A stretch of DNA of 64,000 nucleotides from Balaenoptera acutorostrata (taxonomy: Eukaryota > Chordata > Mammalia > Artiodactyla > Balaenopteridae). The position numbers and the translations under genes were made by a program. Positions 34,870 to 45,989 of the stretch are shown here, piece by piece. The DNA lies in NCBI RefSeq assembly GCF_949987535.1, contig NC_080070.1:13769770-13833769 (forward strand), written 5' to 3'. Each line of letters starts with the position of its first letter. Position 1 is the first letter of the stretch. The notes beneath the pieces were generated by a model that ran no database searches, had not been told where the DNA came from, and saw nothing but the letters and a program-made list of their open reading frames with translations.

Positions 34870-34990
34870 TTGTCAGACTGGAAGCTCGTTGAGACACAGC
34901 CTGCATCTCATTCATCCCTATGACTCTCTTCCCCCGCCCTAATGTCTTAATCATAAAAGAAATCCAATACAAATGTGTTGAGTTCGAGGT
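34870..34990 (+). repeat. L2 3' end
   Basis: 'cagactggaagctcgttgag', 'catctcattcatccctatga', 'aatccaatacaaatgtgttg' follow L2 3' order. Confidence 0.55.
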
Positions 34991-35574
34991 TAATAATTTA
35001 ATTCCTATGAGGACTAATTCATTTTGTTAATCCCACAGCCGGCCAGTTTCCATCACTGAGCATAAGCGGCCTGGCCCAGGGATCATGGCTGGTTCAGTGT
35101 AACTCAGGCCCACAGTGAGGAAAACGGCTTAGATCATATGCCCTCTTCATAGCCAACCAGAAACAGGCATCAGGAAATACCACTCAGCCAGCAGTTACTG
35201 AGTATCTCTTCCTGCAGCTCACACTCTGCCGGCCACGAGGGTAAACAAGTCAAGCAACAGGTTAGGGAGGCAGATGGACAAAGTCCATCCTAGAGAACAA
35301 CGACCACCATAAAGGTCCAGAAAGGGGGTAAGGTTATAAAGAGTAACCGGGAGAAGGTGGGGTAGGGAAGAGATAGAGGTGACCTCAGAGCGGAGACCCA
35401 CCCATGAGAAGGCACGAGCCACGCAAATTCCCTTCTGGGAGAAGAGAAGATGAACAGAAGGGAGACTGGTACCCAGACAGTGTGTATTAGGGGCCCAGCA
35501 CCATGAGGCTGAAGACTCAGGTGGAGGCAGATCAGGTAGAGAGCCACAGGTCATGAGAAGTTTGGACTCCTTTT
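34991..35574. other. Unassigned sequence
   Basis: A weak antisense L2 trace may lie at 35185-35230. A 144-codon minus frame (35219-35653) runs into the L1 next door and has no recognised domain. Confidence 0.3.
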
Positions 35575-36098
35575 TCACTGACAAATCACACACAACATAA
35601 AATCTACCACCTGAACTATTTTTCAGTGCACAGTTCAGTAGTGTTACATTCATTCACATTGTGCACCCACCACCCCATCTCCAGAACATTTTTCATTTTG
35701 CAAATCTGAAATTCTATACCCATTAAACAGCAATTCCTCATTCCCCCCCTCCACCATCCCCTGGCAACTGCGATTTTTCTACTGTCTGTCTCTATGAATT
35801 AGACTCCAAACCTCATATAAGCAGAATCATACAGCATTTACCTTTTTGTGACTGGATGATTACACGGAGCATAACGTCTACAAGATTTATCCGTGTTGTA
35901 GCATGTGACAAGATTTCTTTCCTTTTGAGGCTGAATAATATTCCATTGTGTGTATGTACGACATCTGTTTATCCATTCATCCCTGATGGACACTTGGGTT
36001 GCTGCCACCTTTTGGCTACTGTGAATAATACTGCTATAAACATGGTATGCAAATCCCTCCCTTCAAACTTTACTTTCAGTTCTTTGAGGCTGTGAAAT
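35575..36098 (-). mobile_element. L1 fragment, antisense
   Basis: Classic reverse-complement L1 ORF2 3' text: 'tgtacccaccacc'-type block, 'accctcatataagcagaatc'-type block, 'ctgaataatattccattgtg', 'gatggacacttgggttgctg', 'gtgaataatactgctataaa'. It is truncated at both ends and not coding. Confidence 0.9.
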
Positions 36099-36099
36099 T

Positions 36100-36285
36100 A
36101 ATTAAACAAGGAGGCCATTAGACGGAGGTGGCTTCGATGCCTTAGTAGCCTAAGTAAGCAAACCCCAGCCTAAGCCTGTAACGTCCCAGGGTTAAGAAAT
36201 CAAAACCGAAAGACAACCAATCACAGCCAGCCAGCTGTGCTTCCCCAAATTACTCAACCACTACAGCCAGACGAGGGTTAGAACA
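36100..36285. repeat. LTR-like fragment
   Basis: 'aattaaacaaggaggccatt', 'tggcttcgatgccttagtag', 'aagcctgtaacgtcccaggg', 'ccaatcacagccagccagct' resemble old LTR U3 text in style (CCAAT box, 'cctgtaacg'). I cannot name the family. Confidence 0.3.
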
Positions 36286-36970
36286 CAGGGAAAAGGTGGG
36301 ACAAGAGGGGAAGGAGGTGAAGAACGCTCTCAGGCTTCCAGCCTGAGCCCCTGACTGTATGGTGACGGCATTCCCTGAGATGAAGAAGAGAGCAAGGAAC
36401 ATAAGTATCTTCAAATAGTTCACAAAAGGGACAGAAACACTGCCGAAACTTCCCCTCCTTTCCCTTGTTCTCCCCAGCAGCCCCCCACCCTTTTTTTTTT
36501 TTAAAACACCCATAAATATCCATTTAACCTGCATTCTCTCTGGCCTCCCTGCCAAACTCCTCAGGGACAGAAAATGACTCATCAAGAGGTCAGGCACAGG
36601 ATCAAGTTCTGTGCAGCCAGAAAGCACCTGGTACCCTCCGAAGGCACAGGCAGGGACCCCAGCTCCACACCCAGACACCAGGGGATTCTACAGGCTGGTT
36701 CCTTGGGCATGCAGGCCAGCAGGGGGTCAGACCACGTCTCCAAGCAGCAGCCGGACGGCTGGCCAGTCGCTTATTAGTGGGTGCCAGAGCTCAGGAGGAG
36801 CTCCTGAGACCACGTCATCCAGAGCTGGGCTCCAGGCAGAGCGACCCTTTACACAGCCCTGGCCTCTTCTCTCAAAGACCCCTCATGAGTCCTGGTCATC
36901 CTGCTGGTTTCCTTGTCCTGGTCACATCTCGTAGATAAAGGTGGTGGCTCTGGGGAGCCTGAGATTATTT
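36286..36970. other. Unassigned sequence
   Basis: Contains a T run at about 36491-36502. Open frames up to 142 codons (minus, 36250-36678) have no recognised domain. Confidence 0.35.
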
Positions 36971-36971
36971 T

Positions 36972-37340
36972 TTTAATCATTCAACAAATAATTACTAAGC
37001 ACCTACCATGGTCTTTGCAATGTGCTGGTATAAGAGATACAGAGATGGATCAGACATGGATTTTGCCCTTGAAGAACTTTCAGCAGAGACATCAATTGGC
37101 AATAGGAGGCCACACAAGGTTAAATACCAATGGTAAGGAGAGAAAGTCTGTCGTAAGCTGATGTCTGTTAGCAAAAGAAAGTGGGACTTGTGCTGGCCTT
37201 AAAAGAAAAACACTATTTTTGCAGAGAGAAGAAAGGATACACCAAGCAGAGCAACGCGCTCCATCAAAGGCACAGAGGCAGGAAAAAGCAGAGCCATTAG
37301 GAGGGAAGTTGAAGGTGGGAAGGGGCATAGAGGAGGTTGA
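36972..37340 (-). repeat. L2, antisense
   Basis: 'attcaacaaataattactaa', 'gcacctaccatggtctttgc', 'ttttgcccttgaagaacttt' are the L2 3' end in reverse. The following text to about 37340 ('aaggcacagaggcaggaaaa') fits L2 further inside, less surely. Confidence 0.75.
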
Positions 37341-37404
37341 TATAAAAATCCAGCCACGAGGAGATAAGGGTTCAAAGATGAGCGAGAAGGAGAAACAAAG
37401 GTCT

Positions 37405-37556
37405 TAATACCCACTATGTGCCAAGCATCAGCTTCACGGCCATTAATGCAATCCTCACAGCCACCCTGTGGGGAGTGAGACTGAAGTTATTATCCCCATT
37501 TCACAGATGGGAAACTGAGGCTTAGTACAACTAAAAGTATTTTCAAATAAGACTAC
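37405..37556 (-). repeat. MIR SINE
   Basis: 'cactatgtgccaagcatcag', 'caatcctcacagccaccctg', 'ttatccccatttcacagatg', 'ggaaactgaggcttagtaca' is clear reverse-complement MIR. Confidence 0.9.
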
Positions 37557-37680
37557 CAGCTATAGATCCTGGCCTCCAGCCATTCAGATAAGTAAGCCGT
37601 GTTTACTATACATGCCCATAGACCTCCTCTCTCTGTGTGGTCACTACTGCTATTGTTTATTGCTTGGTGTCTTATGTTTT

Positions 37681-37706
37681 GTGTGTGTGTGTGTGTGTGT
37701 GTTGTG
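37681..37706. repeat. (TG)n microsatellite
   Basis: About 26 bp of TG. Confidence 0.95.
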
Positions 37707-37799
37707 TAGGGGCAGGAAAGTGAAGATCTGCTTCGCTTTGCTTTCTTTCTTGTCTGGAAGCTGTCCTATACAATGAAGAGGGCTCTTCTCCCGGGACTG

Positions 37800-38190
37800 C
37801 AGGATGAGAGTCCTCCCTGGTAGACGGCGTACTGTTCCCAACCTTCATCCCTTCCTATTGCCACAGTCACCAATGTGACTTTAAAGTCTGTCCCACGAGA
37901 AGTGGAGCATACATTCCTGCACCAGGGTTGCTCAGCTTGGCCGTGGGACCTGCCTTGGCCAGTGGAATATGGGCAAACGTGACCGTGAGCCTCGACTCAG
38001 CGTAAACACGGATGCACCCCATGTTTCCACTTCCACCACTGCTAAGAGAAGAACATGCTTCACTGGTCCCGGAACACAAAGCCAGGTAGAGCAGACCCAA
38101 ACTCCAGCTGCAGCCAGGAGCCAAAGCCAGACCAGCAACCTTCTGAAATGGCCCCTTGTTGAAAGTCACTGATCGATCCCAAATCCCTTT
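37800..38190 (+). repeat. Ancient LTR- or MER-like repeat
   Basis: 'ggccagtggaatatgggcaa', 'ccccatgtttccacttccac', 'gagaagaacatgcttcactg' resemble the copy at 32766-33235. The two share order but only loose identity. The family is not named. Confidence 0.45.
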
Positions 38191-38770
38191 TTTTTTTTCA
38201 ATAAATGCATCTGAGACCCAGACTGGAGAACTGATCTGTTGGAGTCTTATCATTAGAAACAGTTAAAAATTGGGTCTCCTGATTGCTAATCCACTGCTTT
38301 TTCACTACACCACCCTATCTCATCAAAGGGATTCCCTGCAGGCTACAAGAAAACAGGGGAAATCTGAGATGCCAACCAAGTAAGTAATTAAGCAGAACAG
38401 ATGCAGTCAAAAAGCATGAAAGCAAGATTGAACCTAGATAATCCCTCCATAATTTAGAGTTGATCTGTCTAAAAGAGTTCCCGTTGATTTCCCAGGAGGA
38501 CCGTTCTTCCAGAGCTGGGGCCACAGGGAGCATCACAGCTGAACCTATGAACCCCATCGCCTTGCAAGGTGTCAGTCTTTTGTACCTATGAAATGTGGCC
38601 CACTTTCTTTCGTTTTTGAATGTGTGTTTTATTACTAGAGTCTACAGTACTCAAAAATAACATTTCTCTCCCAAATGACTTGGCATGTTCGTCTCTGCCT
38701 CACATAGGGAATGTTCAGGCTGGCTCATAATCTGAGTCATATCATTGCCTATAAATATTGCCGTCACCCA
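38191..38770. other. Unassigned sequence
   Basis: Holds a T run near 38188-38198 and a strong donor-like CAA|GTAAGTAA near 38379, but I see no convincing exon. Confidence 0.3.
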
Positions 38771-38774
38771 AAGG

Positions 38775-38962
38775 TTCTTAGAATCGTAGCATGTCAGGGC
38801 TGGAAGGGACCTTAGAGATCATTGGTTCCAATGCCATCATTTTAGAGATAAGGACAGTGAGGCCCAAGGAAGGTAAGTGATATTCCTGATGTCACACAGC
38901 TAGTTAGTGGCAGAGTGACCAGTGCTATGAATGAGATTAGCAGGACTGTGCTCTAAACACAC
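38775..38962 (-). repeat. MIR-like ancient SINE
   Basis: The best copy of this family in the window: 'cagggctggaagggacctta', 'gagatcattggttccaatgc', 'tcattttagagataaggaca', 'tgatgtcacacagctagtta'. Confidence 0.7.
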
Positions 38963-40454
38963 AACAAGCCCAACTGTCTAAGGGAGCCACTGAAACTGTG
39001 TCCATATTTGTTAAGATGCCAGGACTCATGCTCCGAGGCTGGGGAAGAAGATGACCCCTATTGGGAAGAAACAGAGACCTCCCTGAAGAGCCAGCAGGTT
39101 GCCAGGACTACTGGTGCCTCAGACACCAGGCTGAGCCCAGGTCTGCTGAGCAGACACAGGGCTTCCTTCAGACATGGACGCCAGGCCCCCTGGCAGGGTA
39201 AGGGTGCTGCCATCATGTGCTGCAACCAGCTCTTGACAGCTCCTGAAAGCCGACAGTTTAATTTTGTGAACCCACTGCTAAACTGCTGGTAGCTCCAAAT
39301 CAGCCGCAGTGGGAGTATTTACAATGTGGAAATTGGCACGTGCCAACTTTTAAGGGTGGTATCATTTTCTTGATCACAGTCTAGGCTGTTGTCCCTCCAC
39401 CAGGGACTGATGGCCTGCCCTAAAACTGAGAAGCCCCTTCCCTACAGATCAGCCTACTCAGAGGAAAAAAACCAAAAACAGAATAAGCAAGGATGCAAGA
39501 GCTCTTCCCTGGATCCCCGTCAGAGCTACAGGACCCTCATGAGCTTTGTCCCTGAACTATGAGAACTTGCCTCTGGGAACTCCTTGTCTAAGGCTTTTGC
39601 CTAGAATCCCTGATTCCTGCTCTCCACACTAGTCCCTGATTTCAGTCCTGGATATCTAGCGCTGTGTCCTTTGAATCTTCCACAGACTGACCAAGTTGGG
39701 GCAATAGCAAGGAAACCAACCCCTTCTCTCCTTTCCCAACCTGAGCTAGAAAAGTCAACAGCTGCATTCCAGGGACCAAGGGCCCCAGGTCTCCAGGTAA
39801 CTAGCAAGGAAACAGAACTATAATTATCCAACAACCACTGTGAATCCTTGGCCTATCACCTTCCCATGGAGAAAGCATCCAGTGTTTTCCAGAAAACTCA
39901 CGTGAGGGAACCGCTACAAGAAGACTCTGAAAAAGGAGACTTCTGTGTAATGCGCTTATTGGGGGTGGCGATGACCCTCAGTGGGTCAAGCCAAGTTTTC
40001 TTGTCCATACCAAGCCACCTCTGGAGGATCTTCTGCACAAATAAAAAAGCCAACCGGTAATTCCAACGGTTATATTGAAGCCTTGGGTCTGTTTGGATGA
40101 GGGCCCAAGCCCATCTGAAAGGGCCAATTTCAGGACAGAGGGCCTCAGTGGCCCATGTGGGATGAACTGGCCTGTGGCAAAGGGTCTGGGATTTTTACAG
40201 TCTGATGATTACAAGTGAAGGGACACGGTTCTTGGTGATGTTATCTTCCATTGAGGCAGAATGCCATTATAGTTCAAGCCTTAAAACTCCAGCCTGAAGA
40301 ATTCTCCTTTTCACCTTTTCTTCCTAAGGAAGGCAGGGCCACCACAGAGGAGTTCAGCCAAGCTGCAGCTGACCTCATGAAGACAGACTATATTCTTAAA
40401 ACCTCACCTCCCATCGTACTTAAAAATAAATTTCAGATGGATGGAAAAGGTCAA
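38963..40454. other. Unassigned sequence
   Basis: About 1.5 kb with no recognised repeat. A plus frame of 94 codons (39008-39292) includes a GCAGG|GTAAGG donor-like site but has no convincing acceptor. Confidence 0.35.
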
Positions 40455-40562
40455 AGAAGTGGAAAATTTGTCCCTCTTGTTTATGTATATCCCCAATGCC
40501 TAGAAAGGGTCAGGTATAGCACAGGTATGCAATAAATATTTGTCAAGTTAATCACTTAAAAA
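40455..40562 (+). repeat. L2 3' end
   Basis: 'tgtccctcttgtttatgtat', 'atccccaatgcctagaaagg', 'atgcaataaatatttgtcaa' form a clear L2 terminus. Confidence 0.8.
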
Positions 40563-40564
40563 TG

Positions 40565-42000
40565 AGTAACAGAATAAATTTTTTAAAATGGAGATACCTA
40601 TATCATCTTGCATAGAACCAAAAGTAGAAAACAGTAAAGGCAAAGATAGGCAGATCTGATTACCTAGAAATTTAAAACTTCTTTACATAAAGAAACCACT
40701 TTACATAAAATATAAAAGTACATGGCAAATAGAAAATATCTACAACATATATGACAAAAGGTTCAGGTCACATTTTAATATATAAAGAGCTCATCCAAGT
40801 CAAGAAAAAGAGATAAATATTCTAACAAAAATAAAGACATGTATTTTGTAATGCACAGAAATATTAAATCACAATCTTGTGCACCAGGAACTAACACAGT
40901 TTTCTAGGTAAATTATACTTCAAAAACAAACAAGCAAACAAACTAACTCATAGAGAAAGAGATCAGATCTGTGGTTACCAGAGTGGGAGAGGGAATGGGA
41001 TGAAGGTGGTCAAAAGGTACAAACTTCCAGTTATAAGATAAATAAATACTAGGGATGTAATGCACAACATGATGAATATAATTAGCACTGCTGTCTGTTG
41101 TATGTGAAAGTTGTTAAGAGAGAAAATCCTAAGAGTCTCATCACAAGGAAAAAATACTTTTTCTTTCTTTTATTTTGTATCTACATGAGATGATGGAGGT
41201 TCACTAAATTTACTGTGGTCGTCATTTTGTCTGAAAGTATGTACCAAAGTCCAATCATTATGCTGTACACCTTAAACTTATGCAGTGCTGTATGTCAGTT
41301 CTCTCTCGATAACACTGGAAGAAAAAATAAAATAAAAAATAAACAAAAAATAAAGGCAATTCACAATGGAACTACATGCGGCTGATAAACATATAGTGTT
41401 CAATGTCATTAGTAATCAAAGAAAGATGTCGCTTCTCAAAGAGAAATTTTATGAAGTTTAAAAATAATGAAATATCCAGTGTTAGCAGAGTTAGGAATAA
41501 ATAGGTACCCAGACAGTGGGAAAGGAAATTGGTACAAACCTTCTGGAAAGTGTTTTTTGCAATAATACCAAGAGCCTCTAAAGCATACATGCCTCTTAAT
41601 GCAGAAATGCCTCTTCTAAGAATTTATCCTCAAGTAGGCATCTTCTGTGATATATGCAAAGATGCATAAACAAAGTTGCGAGTCATGGCATTATTTATAA
41701 CAACAAAACTTATAAACAACTTGAAGTTCCAATAATATATGTTTTTAAGTTAAAGTATAGATTCCTATATAATAAGATACTTTGTAGCCAAGCAAAAAAA
41801 GGTGTTGAAAATATTTAACATTGGAAGATGTTCAAAATATAATGCAGAATTTTTAAAAAGCAGACTGAAGTCAGTAGTTACTGTAACTCCATTTTTTTTA
41901 AAAATTCCATGTGCATGGAAAAAATATTAACAGAGGTTATCTGTGGAGAGAGACTACAGATGATTTGTTTCTCTCATGTTTTGCAAATTTTCTGCCCTGA
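40565..42000 (+). mobile_element. L1M split by a younger L1
   Basis: The left part (to about 40876) carries L1 ORF2 3' text ('aaggcaaagataggcagatc', 'atctacaacatatatgacaa'). The right part (41361 onward) resumes with 'gttcaatgtcattagtaatc' and 'ctaagaatttatcctcaagt'. Reading resumes across the younger L1 at 40877-41360, so this L1M was there first. Confidence 0.8.
40877..41360 (+). mobile_element. Younger L1 3' end nested in L1M
   Basis: 'ggaactaacacagttttcta', 'agatcagatctgtggttacc', 'ctacatgagatgatggaggt', 'atgctgtacaccttaaactt' and an A-rich AAATAAAA tail are an L1 3' UTR of the artiodactyl/L1MA type. It is 5'-truncated. Confidence 0.8.
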
Positions 42001-42019
42001 GCATGTTCTTTGCCTGCTG

Positions 42020-42258
42020 GAAGCAGCACAGGTAAGCGCTCAGGCTTTAGTTAATTCCTGGGTCCACGACTTACCAGCCATGTGACTTAGGACAGATTAT
42101 CTACTTTCTCTGCACCTCAGTTCCACCATCTGTACAAAACGGGCTCTGCTGGTGTCTGCTTCATAGTGTTGTGAGAATCGAATAATATAATCTCTGTGAA
42201 GTACTTAGCACAATTCCTGGTACCTAATAAATGTCTGGTAAATATCAGCTACTGCGAT
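42020..42258 (+). repeat. MIR SINE
   Basis: 'ctgggtccacgacttaccag', 'ccatgtgacttaggacagat', 'cctcagttccaccatctgta', 'tcatagtgttgtgagaatcg', then 'aattcctggtacctaataaa'. Nearly complete. Confidence 0.9.
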
Positions 42259-43479
42259 CAGAGAAAATGAACAGAAACTATCATTTAAAAAGAGAAAAGA
42301 ACATATTTGGAGGTTTGGCTTTGACCTCTACTGGGGTCTAACAGAATCTGCCTGTCCAGTTAAAAGGCCAGTTCTGTCCAAGAAGAGAAGGCCCTTCTGG
42401 CTGGCGGTCCTCCACAGAGCCACTGGATGGGAGGGACCCCCGTTCTACCACTCACCTCCTGCCGGTGCTCTAGCTCCTACGGCCACAAAGCCTGCAGCCA
42501 CCGCAGAGCAAGGCTACCTCAGGATTTTTTTTTTTTTCTTCAAACTTCAAAACTCTCCTAAGTGCCCGAGTCAGGACAAAGCCCAGTCCAGCGGCGTAGA
42601 AGGGACTCTTGGTCACACTCTGCCCTCAAGTCCCAGGACTCACAGAACCTAGGGTCCACACGTGGACACCAGGAAGCATAAAGAAGCACCGATCTTTGAG
42701 GCGACCCCCATTGTGAAGTCTGGAAGCTGAGTCAGCCTGACTTGCGACACCCTGAGGCCCTCCCAGGGACGGTGCCTGCACGCAGCCCCCAAGAGGGGCC
42801 TCACTGCAGAGAGCGGCCCACACAAGGGTGGGGGGACTCCAGGACTGAGCGTCATGCCCGGCCTCGCAGCACATGGCCCTGTCTCCTGCATCCTATCCTG
42901 AGATGCTGACTTCTCCCCCCACCCACAGCACACTGTCCAAGGGCTGTGACACCATGTCCTAGCTCTGCTGATGGAACCGGCTGCCACACCCAAGCTGTGG
43001 ACGGCACAGGACGCAGCTCGCACACCAGGACGGACCCGAGGCGAGGGGCGCTGACTCTGAAGGTGGTCCTCCCCTCACAGCTGACCCCCGTCACCCCTGC
43101 AGCCGTGCCATGAAGCCGGCACAACGAGAACGTATCCTGGAGGGGCGATGCTCCCTGGTAAGTCCACTTGGGGCTGGGGGGGGGTGGGGGGGGGTGGGAT
43201 CTTTCAAGATTTTACAGATTGAAATCATGATGGTGTGGGTTCATGTGGTCTTCCCATCCCGCTGGGATCCTGATTCTCCGTGTGCAGAGAGACTGGAGGT
43301 GCTGTATCTCCACGGTGGTTTTCACCATTCAGCATCAACCCTCCTAATGTCAACTGCCAACCCAGAGGGGAACTCTATCTGACGACAGGGTACCCCAAAC
43401 CCAAACTATAATCTGGCCCTATAACCCGCCTTCAAGTCAGGCAAGGGATTAGTGGGAAATTAAGACACCCTGGTAGGAA
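42259..43479. other. Unassigned, GC-rich 42.4-43.2 kb
   Basis: Contains a T run (42523-42538) and a G-rich tract (43171-43197). The 124-codon minus frame at 42649-43023 has no domain I recognise. Confidence 0.35.
43171..43197 (+). repeat. G-rich tract, G-quadruplex potential
   Basis: A run of G interrupted by single T residues, with at least four G blocks of three or more. It could fold as a quadruplex. Confidence 0.85.
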
Positions 43480-43718
43480 AAGAGGATAAACCTGGAAGTC
43501 AGACACAACTGGTGGTGTAGCCACCCCTTGCCAGCTGTGTGATCCTGGCCAAGCTACTTGACCTTTACAAGAGCCAGTCTGTTCATCCGTAGAATGGAAA
43601 CAGATGAGTCCCACTGCATAGGCCTGTGGTGAGGTCTAAATAAGATAATAAATATAAAGTGCACGGGACCCAGTGAGAGGTCAATCAGTGACAGCCACTG
43701 CTATCATTAACCCCATTT
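43480..43718 (+). repeat. MIR SINE
   Basis: 'ttgccagctgtgtgatcctg', 'gccaagctacttgaccttta', 'gtctgttcatccgtagaatg', 'ataaatataaagtgcacggg', then 'agaggtcaatcagtgaca'. Confidence 0.85.
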
Positions 43719-43799
43719 TGAATCTCCATGGCCACTCCTAGCACACAGTGATGTTACACCCCCAATAATAATCTCCATACAGTCAGCGACAGTATTCTG

Positions 43800-43905
43800 A
43801 GCGCTCATCCCACCCACCTCTGTACCTCTCACCTACTGCCCCCTGCAGGTATACCGTAGAGAGCAGACCCTTAAATATTCGTTGAAGGAATGATTTAATG
43901 AATGC
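43800..43905 (+). repeat. L2 3' end
   Basis: 'tgagcgctcatcccacccac' through 'gaccct'-type text to 'taaatattcgttgaaggaat' and 'gatttaatga'. Confidence 0.5.
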
Positions 43906-44079
43906 CATTTGGCCTCTGAAATGTGCCTTCTGTATTTTATCATTTCGTGAATGATGTATGATTCCATGACCTTACAGATTGCCATTTAATCATGCATCTA
44001 GATTAAACCCTGATTTATTTTCATGACCCTGAATAGCATATAGCCCTTTCCCTCCATATTATCCTGCCTATGTGGATGC

Positions 44080-44475
44080 GAGCTCTGAGCCAAGTGTATC
44101 CCTTTACGGAACCAACCAGTCTGAAACTTTGCGGCTTAGAACCACCACCATGTATGATTCCCCCCGGTTCGGTGGGCTGACCAGGCAGTTCTGCTGCTGG
44201 TCTCCCTTGGACTCACTCACTGGGTTGCAGTCAGACGACTCTCCCATCATCAGCAGTAGAGCCGTCTTCCTTATACGGAGGTAGCAGTGGTCCAAGAGGG
44301 CAAAGTCAGAAGCCACAAGACCTCTGGAGCCCAGGCTCTGAGACTAGCTCAACATCACTTCTACCACATCCATCAGTCAAAGCAAATCCCATGACCAATA
44401 CAATTATTTTTAGCAGGGAGGAATCTGGAGGAAAGAATAGACTACATCTCCATGAAAGGAGCTTCAAAATATTTT
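44080..44475. repeat. Ancient medium-reiterated repeat
   Basis: 'gtctgaaactttgcggctta', 'gggctgaccaggcagttctg', 'gggttgcagtcagacgactc', 'tcagtcaaagcaaatcccat' match a widespread old mammalian repeat ('tctgaaactttgcggcttaaaacaac' type). I cannot name the family. Confidence 0.55.
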
Positions 44476-44569
44476 GGTTTCAAACCAGGTCTTCAAACCA
44501 GACTAAGTAAAAGAAATATGTATTTAACTTGGAGGACTAGCACACATCCCCACTGGAACCCATAAAAAA

Positions 44570-45972
44570 TCAGGAGTATCTGACATTGGAAAATACTTTT
44601 TCTCCACATTAGGAATTTAAGGGCACTCAGGGTTGCCTGAAACTTCTTCTCCCTGGGTGACTTCATTTACTCTCATTATTTCAATGCCATCTATATGCTA
44701 ATGACCCTCAAATTTACACCTCCAGCTCAGCTTCTGACTCACAGAGTCAAGTCTTGATTTTGCTCCCCAAACTTGCTCCATCCATGGTTTTTCTAGTCTC
44801 AGCAGAGAAAATCATCAGTTATCCAGTCGCTCAGGCCACAAATCTAGTCTGTCCTCAATTGCTCCCTCTACTTCACACATCCGATTTTTAAACCAACAGC
44901 AAATCCCGTCAGCTCTACCTCCACGCCACCCCTTCCCCATCTCCACTACCGTATCCGTTTCCTAGGACTTGCTGTACCAAACTTCCACAAAGCGGGTGGC
45001 TTAGCGCAACAGAAATTTATTGTCTCATCGTTCCAGAGGCGAGAAGTCTGAAATCAAGATGTTGGTAGAGCCCTGCTCCTTCTGTAACCTGTAGGGGAGA
45101 ATCCTTCCTTGCCTCCTAACTTCTCCTGGTGGCCTTGGTGCTCCCTGGTTTGCAGTTACATCACTCCCATCTCTGCGTCCGTCATCACATGGCACTCTCC
45201 TTGTGTCTGCCTCTGTCGAAATTTCCCTCTTCTTATAAAGATAGCAGTCATATTGGACTAGGGCCCACCCTGATCCAGTATGGTCTCATTTTAATCTGAT
45301 TACATCTGCAAAGATCCCATTTTCAAGTAAAGTCACATTCACAGGTACCAGGTGTTAGGACTTCAACATTATCTTTGGAGGGTGAGGGGACATAATTCAA
45401 TCATAACAACTACTATAATCCCAGTCTAAGCCACCATCCCCTCTCACTGCAATCACCTCTTTTTCTAGTCTCCCTGTTTCACTCTTGACCACCTACAGCA
45501 AAATCTCAGGACAAAACCTAAACTCCTTACCCGGCATTCAAAGCTCAAAGCCAAGATCTGCACAGCCTTTCCCAACCTCATTCCCCACCACACTCCTCCC
45601 TCTCATGCTACAGCCACACGGAGAGCCGCTCTGTTCCTGCCCAACGAGGACCCACCCGAGTGAGGCCCTTTCCACCGGCTGCTCCCAGTGCCTGGAACGC
45701 CATCCCCAGGATTCAATGACTCATTCCTCTTGGCACTCAGACATAGGTTTCGACATCACCCCTTCAGAGGTCTTCCCAGTCATTCTCTTTCACGTTTCCT
45801 AATCTGATTCCTTATATAGCGCTTGTAACTATATGACTTGTTTACTTGTTGATCCATCGCCTGCCTCCCCTGCTAGGATGTAAGCAGGGACTGGGCCTCC
45901 ATCACTGCTCTATTCACCACACCTGAGAGTGCCGGGCACAAACGAGATGCTCGGTAAGTATTTTTTGAAAGA
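44570..45972 (+). mobile_element. L2 copy A, split by an MLT1 LTR
   Basis: Sense L2 ORF2 3' text: 'tcaatgccatctatatgcta', 'gtcgctcaggccacaaatct', then after the LTR 'tctaagccaccatcccctct', 'cagtgcctggaacgccatcc', 'gctaggatgtaagcagggac' and the tail 'gagatgctcggtaagtattt'. Left part 44570-44947, right part 45412-45972. No functional open frame remains. Confidence 0.9.
44948..45411 (-). mobile_element. MLT1-class LTR (ERVL-MaLR) inside L2
   Basis: 'ccgtatccgtttcctaggac', 'caacagaaatttattgtctc', 'taaagatagcagtcatattg', 'gattacatctgcaaagatcc', 'gtgttaggacttcaacatta' is antisense MLT1-type LTR. The host L2 reads through on both sides. Confidence 0.9.
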
Positions 45973-45989
45973 ATGAACTGCCTCTTGGT

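Noticed and set aside
38325..38380. Short segment between an AG and a strong GTAAGT site
   Set aside because: The pyrimidine tract before the AG is poor and the segment is very short, so a chance donor is more likely.
42649..43023. 124-codon minus-strand open frame
   Set aside because: GC-rich region with several conflicting frames and no domain.
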